A model generated the notes under the pieces. The model was not told where the DNA came from, searched no databases, and saw only the letters and a program-made list of their open reading frames with translations. A stretch of DNA of 64,000 nucleotides from Monilinia fructicola. Taxonomy: Eukaryota; Ascomycota; Leotiomycetes; Helotiales; Sclerotiniaceae. Made by a program: the position numbers and the translations under genes. The DNA lies in the NCBI GenBank assembly GCA_008692225.1, contig VICG01000012.1:806001-870000 (forward strand), read 5' to 3'. Positions 12,272 to 23,818 of the stretch are shown here, one piece after another. Each line of letters starts with the position of its first letter. Within the stretch, counting starts at the first letter, position 1.

Positions 12272-13822
12272 ATGGTCTTCAGTAGTGAGAAGGGTTCTAC
12301 AAAATCCGGCAGCTTCACATCACGACTCTTCAATTCGTTACGCCCAAGAGCTTCTCGAAACAGATTGGGAACAGAGCATGATGCAGGCGAGTCGGTTCAC
12401 CTAAAAGCAGAGTCGGATTCAGGAAGTGCCGTCACCACGTTACGATCAAAAGCTTCTCGAAATAAATTGAAAAAAGAGCCGCCCCGCCGTCCGATGACCG
12501 CCAACCCGAAAGGAAAAGGGATCTCACATACCGGTCAGAATTTCCGTCGCAATGGTCGTTCGTTCGATTATGCAATCGATGAGCAAACTGGAGAGCGAGT
12601 CGATCATACCGCTTTACTGCATGGTTTAGCGCATGTGGGATCTTTTGATTCTATGCATGAAGCTTATGGCTTGGACAATCCAGATAGGCCACCGGGGGAA
12701 TCCGCGATAGCCAGTTTGTCTTCAAGCATTTGGGAACATATTGCGGGGTATCTGTCACTTAGTGATATAGCCAGTCTTGCATTCTCAAACAAAACACTTC
12801 TGAGTCGCATTGGGCGGGACCCATGGCATGCTTTAAATTTAGCAGAGAATCATCGGTACAAGATTGAGTTTTTGGTCCACATAGACCGCGATCTTCCCAA
12901 CCATCTTCTTTGTTTTCCTTGTGCAATTTATCATGTTCGCATAATACCTGGCGAAGAACGTTTGAAAGCCACACACGTTATTAATCATCTTTTCGAATGT
13001 CCAAATGCTTTAACACAAGTGGCCCCGAGAACTCGACTAACTGTCGGCCATACTCTCCCGTTTTCATTTGTGCAGCTTGTGTTGCGATCAAATCGCTACT
13101 CTCCCAACCACGGAATTCCAGTAGAGTCGATATGCAAACGCTGGAAAGACCCTCAGCTTGGCGCCCAAGGTACAGGATCTTGGTCACATCAAAGCCGGTA
13201 TTATATCGACAAAGGCCATCTTCTCCTACGTGTGATCAGCCAATGCTTTCCAGAGCCAGATCTTCCCATAAGTGCCCAACGAAATCTTTTGTATTCCCGC
13301 GAGGATTACTTTCCATATTTTTCGGTCTGCGCTCACTGGAGGGATGGCGATCTTATGGATGTATGCAAATGTGCCTTGGGGCACATACCCAAGCGCAGAG
13401 AAGCCCTCTCTTCACAGCTGAAAAGCGGTCCAAATGCCATTTTCTCACTCTCAAACCAGAGGAGTCAAATGTCTTCACAATGTTCTGTATGCCAGCCAAT
13501 GCGTCGATGTCCACGATGTCCAACGGAGTACTTGGTTGAGCTTAAATTCGCCGAAGATAGGTACGATGAAGTAAACAGATTCAAACAAGCTATGACTGTG
13601 ACAAGATGGAGCGATTTAGGCAATGGAACTTCTCCATTGTCGCCAGAATGGGCTGCTATAAACGGCGAATTCGAAGGCTATGATTCATTCGACACCGTCA
13701 AAGGTCGTGCAATCTCTGGAACCTTTGAAGCACAATTTGGTGTTACGCTCCCTGGACAGAGAATTCTATCGCTTAATCCAAGGAATGAAATGAAGGGGGA
13801 AGATGGTCACAATTGGTATTGA
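12272..13822 (+). CDS. F-box domain protein
   Basis: One uninterrupted exon of 516 codons. An F-box-like motif lies at about residues 143-190 (SLSSSIWEHIAGYLSLSDIASLAFSNKTLLSRI), the segment that binds Skp1 in SCF ubiquitin ligases. The region after it resembles the long fungal F-box family with Cys/His pairs (CFPCAIYH; CAHWRDGDLMDVC; CSVCQPMRRCPRCPTEY) and a late W-x-DLG block (TRWSDLG). The substrate is unknown. The N-terminal ~80 residues are basic and contain two near-identical units, LRPRASRNRL (about 23-32) and LRSKASRNKL (about 57-66), an internal duplication also visible in the DNA. The start is the first ATG after a stop-rich leader and fits the basic N-terminus. Confidence 0.85.
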   Translation: MVFSSEKGSTKSGSFTSRLFNSLRPRASRNRLGTEHDAGESVHLKAESDSGSAVTTLRSKASRNKLKKEPPRRPMTANPKGKGISHTGQNFRRNGRSFDYAIDEQTGERVDHTALLHGLAHVGSFDSMHEAYGLDNPDRPPGESAIASLSSSIWEHIAGYLSLSDIASLAFSNKTLLSRIGRDPWHALNLAENHRYKIEFLVHIDRDLPNHLLCFPCAIYHVRIIPGEERLKATHVINHLFECPNALTQVAPRTRLTVGHTLPFSFVQLVLRSNRYSPNHGIPVESICKRWKDPQLGAQGTGSWSHQSRYYIDKGHLLLRVISQCFPEPDLPISAQRNLLYSREDYFPYFSVCAHWRDGDLMDVCKCALGHIPKRREALSSQLKSGPNAIFSLSNQRSQMSSQCSVCQPMRRCPRCPTEYLVELKFAEDRYDEVNRFKQAMTVTRWSDLGNGTSPLSPEWAAINGEFEGYDSFDTVKGRAISGTFEAQFGVTLPGQRILSLNPRNEMKGEDGHNWY

Positions 13823-14213
13823 GTGAAGTATAAAATCATTGTTAATATATTCTTTCTTTTCGTATATTGTTATAACTTCGCATCATACAGAGAACATATC
13901 AAATGGGTTTAAAATAACAAATAATAAACGGTGGAGGCGTGATTGTACAGGCTACAGGGGCTTCAGTATATTCTTAGGAACAATTATTCTTGTTGAGAGC
14001 TGCGTTGTCTTATCATTTTTATATATCTTACCATTTACTCTAATGCAAGCGTATTTGGGGGCCAAATCAACCAGGAATGTAATCCCTGCTCGGATCCCAG
14101 CTGTCTCACTTCGATGTACAGAGTAAGAAACTTAAGCGCCGAATGTTGACATGGAACAACTTCTAGACTTCTAGCACTGTATAACATCCATTCAAAGAAC
14201 ATCAAACACTGCA

Positions 14214-16648
14214 ATGTCATCAAATCTCTGTAAGAAATGTCAAATCTTCAACATCCGAAAGGTTTTCTTGGATACCGCCGCCCAAAACGCAACATCCGTT
14301 AAGGGACCTGTAACTGGATATCAATACATTGACCTGCAAGTACGACCTGGTATACCGGAATTTCATAAACACCATATTAGCACAGCTGCTTTAAGGGCCT
14401 CTTCAGAATCTGGATGTGAGTTTTGTACCTTGATATGTGAAAGTTGGTCAAAAAAAGAGCAAGACACGGCTATAGATATGTGGCTGGATGAGACTGGCCA
14501 GGGCCAGATTTTCATTGGAACAGGGAGCTCCAGTGTTGTCAAGCGTGAAATCCCGTATATTTTGGTATCTCAGCGACCTGCAAACAGTTCCCCGAGAAAC
14601 TTGTGTAATCTCGAGGTTTTTACAGGCGTAGGTGAGTTTGATTTCCTTTCGATTATTTGAGATATACTGAGTGGTTCGCGTCAGATAGTATCGCGCGCCA
14701 AGAAAGCTCTTTTATTGGAAGGCCAATATCTGCACGATCGGATTCTCCAGATTGCTACAGCCTGGCTAGAAAATGGTTGACAGTTTGCTCAAGAGATCAT
14801 ACAGATTGTGGTCCCATTAAAACTCGATGTCCTACACGCCTCATCAATGTTGGCTCTAGCGATACCAATCCAGTTCTGGACGAAAACCCCGATCGTGGTG
14901 ACTGTAAATGGATCGCACTGAGCTACTTGTGGGGCGGAGATGGGCATTTAAAATTAGAGGAGCAAACCTATGAAAGACTTACAAGTGGCATTCCTGTGGG
15001 AGACTTTCCAGCCACTCTACGAGATGCGGTCTTGATAACACGAGAGCTTGGAGTGAAATATATCTGGATTGATGCATTGTGTATTCGTCAAGATAGCCAA
15101 GATGACTGGATGGCCGAAGCAGGACGTATGCGTGATGTATATGCAGGTGCAACAGTTACAATCGTAGCCGCGAATTCTAACTCAACTAGTGCCGGAATAC
15201 ATTTTCCTCGCCTAGAAAAAGTTCACGCTACGAAATGTGCAATTCCTTGGGACTCCAACACAAGCGTTTCCCTTCGCTCAGTCTCTCACATTTCTCGGCA
15301 GGATGCCAAGTCTAGTTCTTGGTTCACTCGTGGCTGGACCTTCCAAGAAGGATTGTTATCCCCACGAACATTATCTTATGGTAGAGATCAGATGACATGG
15401 GAATGTGCTTTTCATGCCGAGGATGAGAGTGGCCATGTTGGAGTTTTGGACCAGAAGTACGACAGCAAAGATCTTCTACACAAATTACGGAAGAAACAAA
15501 CCAACAGGATGGGTCGCGCCATGCAAAACTTGTTTTTGCAGACCTATACATTTCTTTCGGAAATTGACAATCATAGAGCCAAGTTAGGCTTTCCATCGAG
15601 AAGAATTTCAGCCACTGGAGTTAATCTGCAGGAAAGCTGGGGCCTGGATCCCTATTTGAGATGGTCTGAAATGGTGGAACAGTTTTCCGTCAGAAATTTG
15701 ACATATAAAACAGACGTCTTACCTGCTCTATCCGGTATTGCTCGTGAATTCTCGATGATCACCAGAGATACTTACATTGCCGGGATGTGGAAATCCTACT
15801 TACTAGCCAGTCTACTTTGGAGCAGGCAAGCACTCAGAAAATCTGCCAAAGTATCAGAATCTGAAATTGACCTCCAATATTTTACTCATATTGATTGGAA
15901 GAAACGTGAGTCTTACGTCGCCCCTTCTTGGTCGTGGGCAAGCATCAATGCCGGAAAAGCAGATATACACCCATACCAATTCGCAGACGCTGCCGTACGT
16001 CATGTAGCCGCATTAGTCCATCTGCAGCTTCACCCCTCTGGCACGGATATATTTGGCCCGCTTGAACCAGATAGCGCGTTAATTATGAAAGGAATTTTCT
16101 TTCCCGTCCACAACTTGGCAAAAAATTACTGGAGATTTTCTGACCCCCCTGAACCACTACCAAAATTTCACGAAAGATTCGATATCAAGAGCCTCCAAAG
16201 CACTTCTTCTGGGACATGGCCAGCACTACAAATGTACATTCACGAATGGATAAATGACGCTGATCGTGCAAGCTTTGAATTTGAGCAGCAGCATATTGCA
16301 CACTCGAACCAAAAATTCGGTGCATTTCTCCTTGCGCACATCGAAGGCGTTTCTGAGGATGGCGATAGTTTCAACCTGACTGGCAATCTAGCATTTCTTC
16401 TCGTTGAATCGACTGGAAATACTGACAACGAATATCGAAGGATTGGGGCACTTAACATCGATAGACCCAGCGCGTATTTAACAACTGACAAACCAATCAA
16501 GACACTGTCAGAAGCAAAAAAGGCAGAAAAAAGGGGTGAATATTCGTGGACAGTTACACCGATTTCTCCAATGGAGAAACTTATCACGAAGCTATGGCAA
16601 GAAAAGCCACCAGAATTCCCAAGTCGGACGACGATCCGGCTGGTATGA
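14214..16648 (+). CDS. HET-domain (heterokaryon incompatibility) protein
   Basis: Two exons, 14214-14631 and 14685-16648, give 793 residues. The 53-nt intron starts GTGAGT, has a CTGAG branch and ends CGTCAG. The N-terminus again has paired cysteines (CKKC near residue 7, CEFC near 69). The HET domain spans about 217-370, with LSYLWGG, IDALCIRQDSQDDW and GWTFQEGLLSPRTLSYG. The downstream region contains PSWSWASINAG, a block often seen after HET domains. Compared with the HET protein at 6103-8022 it is longer and diverged, so these are not a recent tandem pair. It presumably acts in vegetative incompatibility or another fusion-triggered death response. The stop at 16646-16648 is followed at once by an AT-rich island. 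Confidence 0.93.
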
Positions 16649-16659
16649 AGAATAATAGA

Positions 16660-17530
16660 CTTATATCGACTGTCCAGATCATCAGGAACTATTAAACGCT
16701 TTGAAGCATGGATATATGAATAATTCCAGGGTCAGGGATATATATAATTAACCTTAGATTAAATGTGGCAATACAGTAGTACAGTATAAGATTGAAATTT
16801 TGGATATATTAGTAATATAGGCATTTATTAGAGACATTTAGGAAACTATTAAAAGTTTGGAATAAGGATATTCATAGTAGCGATCAATTCACTATTATAA
16901 TAAGTCCTAAAAAAGCAACTATGAAATCCTCGCCCCATTTTATATTCCTCGATTTTAAGAAATATAAAGTAAAGGTTTGTTTTTATTAAATTAGTCTAAA
17001 ATAGCTAAAACGAGCGCTAACCTTAAAGATATATACCTATATTAGAATTACTAGATGATCTAGCCTATTTAGAAATCCACTTATATAAATACTATACTAT
17101 TTATAATCTCGCTAATTTCGAAAAGTATAAAATATAACTAAATATATTTTAATAGAAATACTATATTTAAACTATAAAAATAAAAATAAAAATAAAAACT
17201 AATTAAAGATCTCTATTGATTTAATATACTAGCTATCTCTTATAGATGAATTAAAAGAGCTAGTCATTCTAGGAAAATGATTAGTATAAATATAGAATTA
17301 ATAATCTATTAGTTATGTTATAGATTTTTCAAATCCATTTATAGGTAATAATATTTAATAACCTTATAGATATATATAAATGAGATCCATGGATGTCTAA
17401 AGCCATTAACATTTCGCTTTTACTTTGGTATTTTGAATTAAAACTAATTATTTGATATGGCTCAAGCGAACTATTTAAAGCTCTCATTAAAATCTAATTA
17501 TACCCTTTTAAGCGTGCGGCCGCAAGAGAT
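16660..17530. other. AT-rich island, probable RIP-eroded repeat
   Basis: About 870 bp dominated by A and T, with TATA/TTAA strings and no open frame. It begins just after the HET stop codon. The base composition is like the transposon remnant at 38050-39726, but I found no terminal inverted repeats or target-site duplication, so the element type is unknown. From about 17510 the composition returns to normal. Confidence 0.55.
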
Positions 17531-18312
17531 AGCTATCTAGGTAGCTGTAGGTTTATTGCATCGCCGACCTGGAAATACTATACCTGTAATCCCAATCTCG
17601 GAATTGATAGTAATTACCTAGGTAAGACCCATAATACTAGTTCTCTCACACAGCACTGCACTGTACGGAGTAGATAACCTTGGAAGTTCCAAACTTCCAT
17701 CAACCAGGGCTGTGGATTTTCCAAAACTTAAATACATTGATTCTTGGAGTATGTGGACGTTTTATGCTCTCGCCCCTGGGAGACGCAATGTAATTGACGA
17801 AATTCCATGAAATTCCTTGAAGCCCCTTGAATTCTAACTACCGGCATACCTTTAGTCATCTCGTGGTCAGAACACGGGATGGGACTAGAATGAATTTCTT
17901 CACTCGCCAAGGACCAATTAGTCTACGCCTGTCTCCTGGGATACTGTCCTTCTTGGAAGCCCGTTACATGTAAACCTTCCTCCGTGTATTCCACTTCATT
18001 TCATATATAAGAGTTCGATAGTCACATAGTCTAACCTTACTTTAGCATCAACGTTGGTTGTACTCCGTCAACATCAAAGCCAGATATTATCCGTCCCCTT
18101 AATAATCGAAGCGTCATATCGTTGTTCTCATTGGCCAGTTAATAATCTATTACCGGACGCCGAACGGAGGACCGTGCTCAAATCCAAACGCTCCCGTTGT
18201 ATGTACGTACTTGTCTAAGGCTGGATATCGAACCAAAACCAGAAGACAATTGGATATTACAGTAGATGTTAAAGCAGTCCATAAAACGACTTTAAACAAG
18301 CACTAATAGGCA

Positions 18313-20278
18313 ATGTCATCCAATACCGGTACTCCCGTCGGATACATTGTCCAATTCCATGCCTCAGAAACGACTCCAATAGATGGCAGCACAATCATCA
18401 CTCCTTGCAATAACAAGGCCCAGATGAACCCTTCAACCCAGATGACTGGGACTTCGGGACGACAAGCAAAGAAGCGACCTAATCTACCGAAAGTTCGATC
18501 CGGATGCGTAACTTGCAAGTAAGTTGGTGCTTCGTCGAAATTGTGAACCTCGATGGCACTAATACATTTGCATTTAAAGACGAAGGCGTATCAAATGTGA
18601 CGAACGGAAACCCGAATGTAACCGCTGTCTGGTGTTTGGTGTGCCTTGTGAAGGGTATGGTGTTCGCATCTCCATAAATCGGCCCAAGCCCGACCCCAAA
18701 CCACTTCTCCCCCGTACTGGCGAGGCATCACCTCGAACATTGCCGTCTCGATCATCTCACCCATCTCAATTATCACCACTTTCCTCGCCTTCAACAAGAT
18801 TGCCATTCCGGGACGAATCGGAAGAACGATACTTCCGAACGTATTTAACCAAGACAAGCATATCTGTGACTTGGAGTCGAAGTCGTGTCTTCTCTTCGTC
18901 ATTATGGGATCGCATTATCATGCAGGCAGCGCACGATGAATCTTATCTTCGTGAAATGTTAGTTGCTATTGGTTCATTCACCGAATCTAAAGATGTTCAA
19001 CTGAGAGGATACACAGATGAAGCGGTACAGATGCGAATTTTTGCGGTAAAAAGATATGGGCTTGCCCTTCGTTCAATGAGTGTTGGACTATCAAAACTTG
19101 GAGATAGCGACGGCCCGAGAAAGGCTCTAATTGGCTGTCTTTTGGTATGCTGCTTTGAGTGGCTGTTGGGAAATAGCTTTACTGCTCTTAAGCACGCGGG
19201 GAGCGGTATCAGGATACTGCGCCAGTGGCTGAGAGGTTACAGAGGGAAGAATTACAAAGCTGGTCTTTGCTCGCCCGATTCCAGAATGATTGAGGACGAA
19301 CTAGTTCAAGCCTTCCTAAGGCTCGACAAACAGGTTGCGACATTCGGAGATCCGGAAACAATAGAAGAACATAGGGAGGTAATAGACGAGTCAAACGAAA
19401 CAGTTCAGAATATGCCCGGCATCTTTTCGAGTCTACACGAAGCACGACTATATCTCGAGCTGATCGAGAGACGAGGAACTCACTTTGGATATCTAGCAGC
19501 TGATTATTTTGCCACTAAGAGCATCGAATCTTCAACGTCGATTGTTGACAGAGCAGCCGAAGCCACATATATAGAAAACCTCAAAAGAGAAATACCCCAA
19601 GCGCTCATTAGATGGAAACTGGCTTTCGATCTTTTCTTCTCCAGAATCCCACCCTCAGACACGGAGCAAATCACCGGAGCCAAAACATTGCTTGCTCAAA
19701 GCACAGCTATGAGTATAATCATGGCTCTTACGTCCGGTGGTCCGCCAAAGGATTATGAGAAATTGACGTTGGGGTATCAAAGTATATTAGAAATCAGCGA
19801 GGAGGTTCTCGAAGAGACGAAGGATCAGCGCCGACTTGGGAACTTCAAATTCGAACAGGGTGTTGTAATGCCATTGCATATTACGGCGAAATGGTGTCAC
19901 GATCGCACGATTCGGAGACGGGCGATAGATCTTCTGAGGCTGTATAGGAGTAGTGATGGGGAGCCAATGAGGGAGGGGGTATGGGATAGCGAGATGTTTG
20001 CGGAGTGGGATGAATGTACACTGGAGAGCAAAGATGGGTCGGATTGGGGTGATGGATCGGAAAGGATCGGGGATGGTCATATGCGGAGGGCGGCGAAGGA
20101 CAAAAATCGGATTTTTAAATTGGCTGGGCCGGTCAATTGGGATAGGCGGTCTAGCAGTGGAAGTTCCATGAGTGGTAGTCCTGGGAGTGATCAGGGGCGG
20201 GGAATGAGGGGGAGCAGTGTAAATATGGGAGATACAAAGGGTTCGGTGGAGGAATTGCCGATCAGGGCATCTCCTTGA
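18313..20278 (+). CDS. Zn(II)2Cys6 fungal transcription factor
   Basis: Exons 18313-18518 and 18580-20278 give 634 residues. The 61-nt intron (18519-18579) starts GTAAGT, has a CTAAT branch and ends TTTAAAG. It splits the zinc cluster, a common intron position in this family. The joined motif is C-x2-C-x6-C-x6-C-x2-C-x6-C (first Cys about residue 65), with the basic KRRRIKC and the proline loop KPEC. This is a fully canonical DNA-binding binuclear cluster. The middle (about 130-480) is helical and resembles the fungal-specific regulatory domain of the Fungal_trans_2 type, with a KHAGSGIRIL block. The last ~100 residues are Ser/Gly-rich. There is no linker coiled coil visible right after the cluster. 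Targets cannot be read from the sequence, and there is no neighbouring biosynthetic cluster. Confidence 0.92.
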
Positions 20279-20289
20279 TATCGACACAG

Positions 20290-22120
20290 ATGATATTAAT
20301 GTACTTTAACTGTAGCAAACGAAAAAATATGACATAAACGCGGATTGACAACAACTGTTCATGGCATTTTGTCGGCTGTTGTGCATACGTACATACCCAT
20401 TGATCTCAGGTCCTACAGCTACGTTGGAGCCTCTTGGTGAATTCTTGAGCGGGGGTGGCGTCTTCTGTTAACTCGGCAAATTCTACACTTCCCATTAGCC
20501 GTTCGATACAGACCATGCTCCTCTTCGCGCTTTCCAAAAACGGAAATCTTTACCCCCCCCCCCATCGTCCCTCTCTGGGCTTGCATAGAAACATTATACG
20601 AATTCTCATCTTTTTTGGAAGAAAGCCACACCCAGAGGCGATACTCAGCATTCCTGTCTGAGGATTGCGTTCTCAAACACTTGTACCGGATGTTGTATAG
20701 AGTGTAAATGCTCACGATTGCCTTGAAGAGTCTTCTAAGTGATCCTCAGTGGATAGAGATCGATCACATGGGACCGAAATCATGGGAGTACGTCCTAAAG
20801 TGGGAAAGCATGCATTCTCCGCGTCTATGGGGAGACAAATAGCTGCGTACCAGCAAGTTAGTCCTGAAAAAAACGATTAGTTTACTGGGAGAAATCGAAG
20901 TTTAGCTTTGGGCACTCTGAATATCGGTCCTCGCGGTGAAGTTTCTCTGTAGAGAAGACGGGTAATTTCAAAGGCTTCTGCGTCTCGGGGAGAAAAGGGG
21001 TGAAGATGGTGGGAATGAAGAGCGCAAGAATGCAGTTTCCTTGATAGAAGAGTGACAAAGCATATCTCAAGACGAGTTGTAAAAGCCTGTATAATAACAG
21101 CCAAGAGGATAGCACAATACAAACTTTGTGATCCTGATACGTTGAGGCATGTAAACTTACAGAGAATCTTTAAACGACTGAACGAGAAAAGCAGCACATG
21201 TTTCTCACTAGGATGGAACTGTCCATCTGGTCTGAAGCTGGACTAGAAGATGCATCGCACGAGGAAAGCAAGAGGCGAATAGTGGGTTTGGATATTGAGC
21301 AAGTTGTAGATCGTCACACGTGTGGCGATGATAAGTTTCAACGAGTACGCGCGGCCAATCACGTGCAGGCGCGGTTGCTAGGCGTCCTGCTTCAGACGCA
21401 AGACTTGTATCGTTCTTAACTGGTAGGGTTTATGCTGCTTTCGTCTCAAATTCAAAGTCCCCAGTGCTCTTCACACGCTCTGGATTGTGCAGCTAGTTCC
21501 CAGAATGGTTACTAACTACCGGCGATCTAGGAGACGAGACTATCTTGGTCTTCCAAAGACTTCGCATACTAACAGGCTGCACTGCCTCTGTACATATAGG
21601 TATATATATATTATGGTTACTCAAAGTTGCATGTGACATTATGTGGGTCGTTATGAATCGAATTCATGCGCCGAGACGCTGATGGGCTACCGGTAAGGTG
21701 ATTATCTGGTCCGGTGGCTCATAGTCTAGGATTCAATATTGATATTGGGAGTGCGGGAGCCAGTGAGCTTCCGACAGCAGAATGTTGTGTTTCACGAATC
21801 GAGCGACGGGCAGCGTAAGTTATCTTCCGAGACCAACGAAATGAGGACTGATGTAGCACGGCAGCAAAAGACTTGACCCGCATAATAGCCTTCTTTTACC
21901 ATCCATTGCGATTGCACTCATCCAGTTTCCAAAAATATATCAATCCTTCGTGTTAGCACTGTCCGAAACGTCCAACTTTCTCAGTTTCTGATATGGGATT
22001 TCGAACATCGTTCCTATGGCATTCATTTATTAGCACGAAGCCATGCAAAAAATTACTAAATGGGTACTGAGGAAACTGGATACAGTCACAGCTTTAGCTG
22101 TTGCAATTGCCGTAGTATAG
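20290..22120. other. No supported gene
   Basis: Several short overlapping frames occur on both strands around 20420-21420, but none has a family signature, a consistent frame or plausible splice sites. A run of ten C residues lies near 20555. I see nothing else interpretable. Confidence 0.5.
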
Positions 22121-22564
22121 GTGATTGATTATGGCGCGGGACTAATGCCAACGAGAGAAATCTATCGACCTGGTGACCTTACTGCCGATGTCAAGCCTTG
22201 GAGGAAGCACAACACGACTACAAAGCTTGATCGATTTACTCTACATCTCCATCTATACAGGGACCCAGCGTTCATGTCTAGGACGCCTAATAAAATTGAC
22301 TATGCCCTTGAAACAATCTGCAGCAACTGTATCGAGTTGTGAGAGGAACTCGACAGTCTCCAAGGCCACTTAGAGCCTGGTTCTAATGCTCAACATACCA
22401 AATTCGAAAGTCTTCAACAAGTATTTGAGAATGTTTGGAAAGAGAAAAAGATGAAAGGGACGAAGTATCGACAGGATGAGTTGCAAAAAGGTCTCGAAAC
22501 ATATGTTCTTGTTGATCCGCAAGCATCAAGGCATCAATGCCATTCTGAATTGAGTATTCCCTGA
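22121..22564 (+). pseudogene. Relic resembling the N-terminal domain of a fungal STAND/NACHT-type protein
   Basis: One frame reads IDYALETICSNCIEL, then TGA (22340-22342), then continues in the same frame as EELDSLQGHLEPG.. and KFESLQQVFENVWKEKKM..QDELQKGLETYVL up to a second stop at 22562-22564. The heptad-like helical pattern is typical of the helical domain before the NTPase in fungal NACHT/ankyrin proteins. Reading through the single stop restores it. The stop could come from CGA to TGA, a C-to-T change compatible with RIP. No NTPase motifs follow; a weakly similar stretch (SFNEWLE..DLWKLRCSL) sits near 22650-22790 among stops. The assignment is by pattern only. Confidence 0.35.
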
Positions 22565-23453
22565 AGTCTTAAGTATCCGTCAACGAACTTTCGGCACCAG
22601 CAAACGTTCAAATGCACCTCTGTGATCCAAAAGCCGACCAAAACCTTGAAGCAACTTCAACGAATGGCTGGAATGCGAGAATAGCAATGGAAAACGGATC
22701 CGGATCGATGGCGAAGGTTTGACGGATTCAGCAAGATATACTGATGAAAGCCAAGATGACCTTTGGAAGTTACGATGCTCCTTGAAAAAATATGTTTGCC
22801 ATTGACCATCCATATTTATCATTGAGGTTACTGAATCTCGGTGTGTAAAACAAAGCTGAGAAAGTAGCCGCCCAGAATCAAACTTAAAGTCAACTGTCTG
22901 GAGAAAATGAACGGAGAAAGCAAAAGCAGATGAATAAGAAGAATCCACAGGAAAGCGTAAGATAATTACTTGGGCAAGTGATGACTCTGGCTGATGAAGA
23001 GCACAAGTGAGAATGAAAGATTCAACGAATCAGCTTGGTATTCGTCTGAAAGAGAACAAATGACGGAGTCTCGTATGCTTCCAGGTTATGGAAGGAATAG
23101 TTCGACGCTCAAGTAATCGTTTAAAGAGACCCATTTAGACTTTTGTATCGATACATCGAATCTGTCTCTGCCCAGCCATTCCTATATACCTACTAGGTAT
23201 CCATCCATCATTACTTCTTGTCCTCGAAAGAATATCTCCCCCTCCATAGTCCGCACCTTTGGCTTCCATTGTCCGCTCAGCGCATTCGGATGAGATCAGC
23301 GCGTCAACAAACTTGATTGGCCCAAATCCTCCCAAACACAAAGATGAGATATTTTCTTCCCACCAAAAGAAAAGGAGATCGATCGCATTTTAGCATCTTA
23401 TATTCCCGCTCCGAACTTCCCTCCCCCACCCTCCCCAAAAAAATAAAAAGAAC

Positions 23454-23575
23454 AAAAAACCTAGTCGCTCACCCCCGCGGGGGGCTGCGGCTGCAACTAG
23501 GAAAACCCGCGGGGTTTCATTACTTTCGATCCGGCGTGTCACTCCCAACCGCTACACCACAAGGTGCGGGTATAC
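23454..23575 (-). ncRNA. Candidate Pol III transcript or tRNA-derived SINE
   Basis: A GC-rich block in AT-leaning DNA. Reading the minus strand, a TATA-like TTTATATAAA (23633-23623) precedes a tRNA-like D-arm with box A-like TGTAGCGGTTGGG (23556-23544). A box B-like GGATCGAAAG follows (23532-23523). Next comes the near-palindrome AAACCCCGCGGGTTT, and then a 3' hairpin whose 9-bp outer stem pairs CCTAGTTGC (23501-23493) with GCGACTAGG (23468-23460) around a CCCCCGCGGGGG core. A T6 run (23459-23454) follows directly, as expected of a Pol III terminator. It does not fold as a normal tRNA: there is no acceptor stem or T-loop. It may be a tRNA-derived SINE, a structured RNA, or chance. Confidence 0.3.
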
Positions 23576-23771
23576 ACTCGCTTTTGGCGTGTTTGTCGAT
23601 GCAGTGACGCGCGCTATTTAAGTTTATATAAAAGATAATACGTGGTTCTAGGAATATGATGCACTTCTTAGCACCATCCCGATTATGGACAACCCGCACT
23701 CATCCTGCTCATCATCACCGTTATTTTGTGTTCCTCTACCTGCCCTTTCCTTACTGGCTCTTTTTTTGGAA

Positions 23772-23818
23772 GCTAATAAATAAATCAATAAATAAATCAA
23801 TAAATCAATAAATCAATA
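23772..23818. repeat. AATAAATC-type short tandem repeat
   Basis: Imperfect tandem copies of AATAAATC/AATC units, about 47 bp, in intergenic DNA. The surrounding 23600-25320 stretch has short open frames (for example 23840-24145 on the plus strand) that I cannot tie to any family. Confidence 0.7.

Noticed and set aside
18200..18245. tRNA box B-like sequence on the minus strand (GGTTCGATATCC)
   Set aside because: No box A at tRNA spacing and no cloverleaf around it.
23454..23575. Functional tRNA on the minus strand (TGGTGTAGCGGTT resembles a tRNA D-arm)
   Set aside because: No matching acceptor stem, no anticodon stem and no T-loop; kept only as a Pol III-like RNA or SINE candidate.
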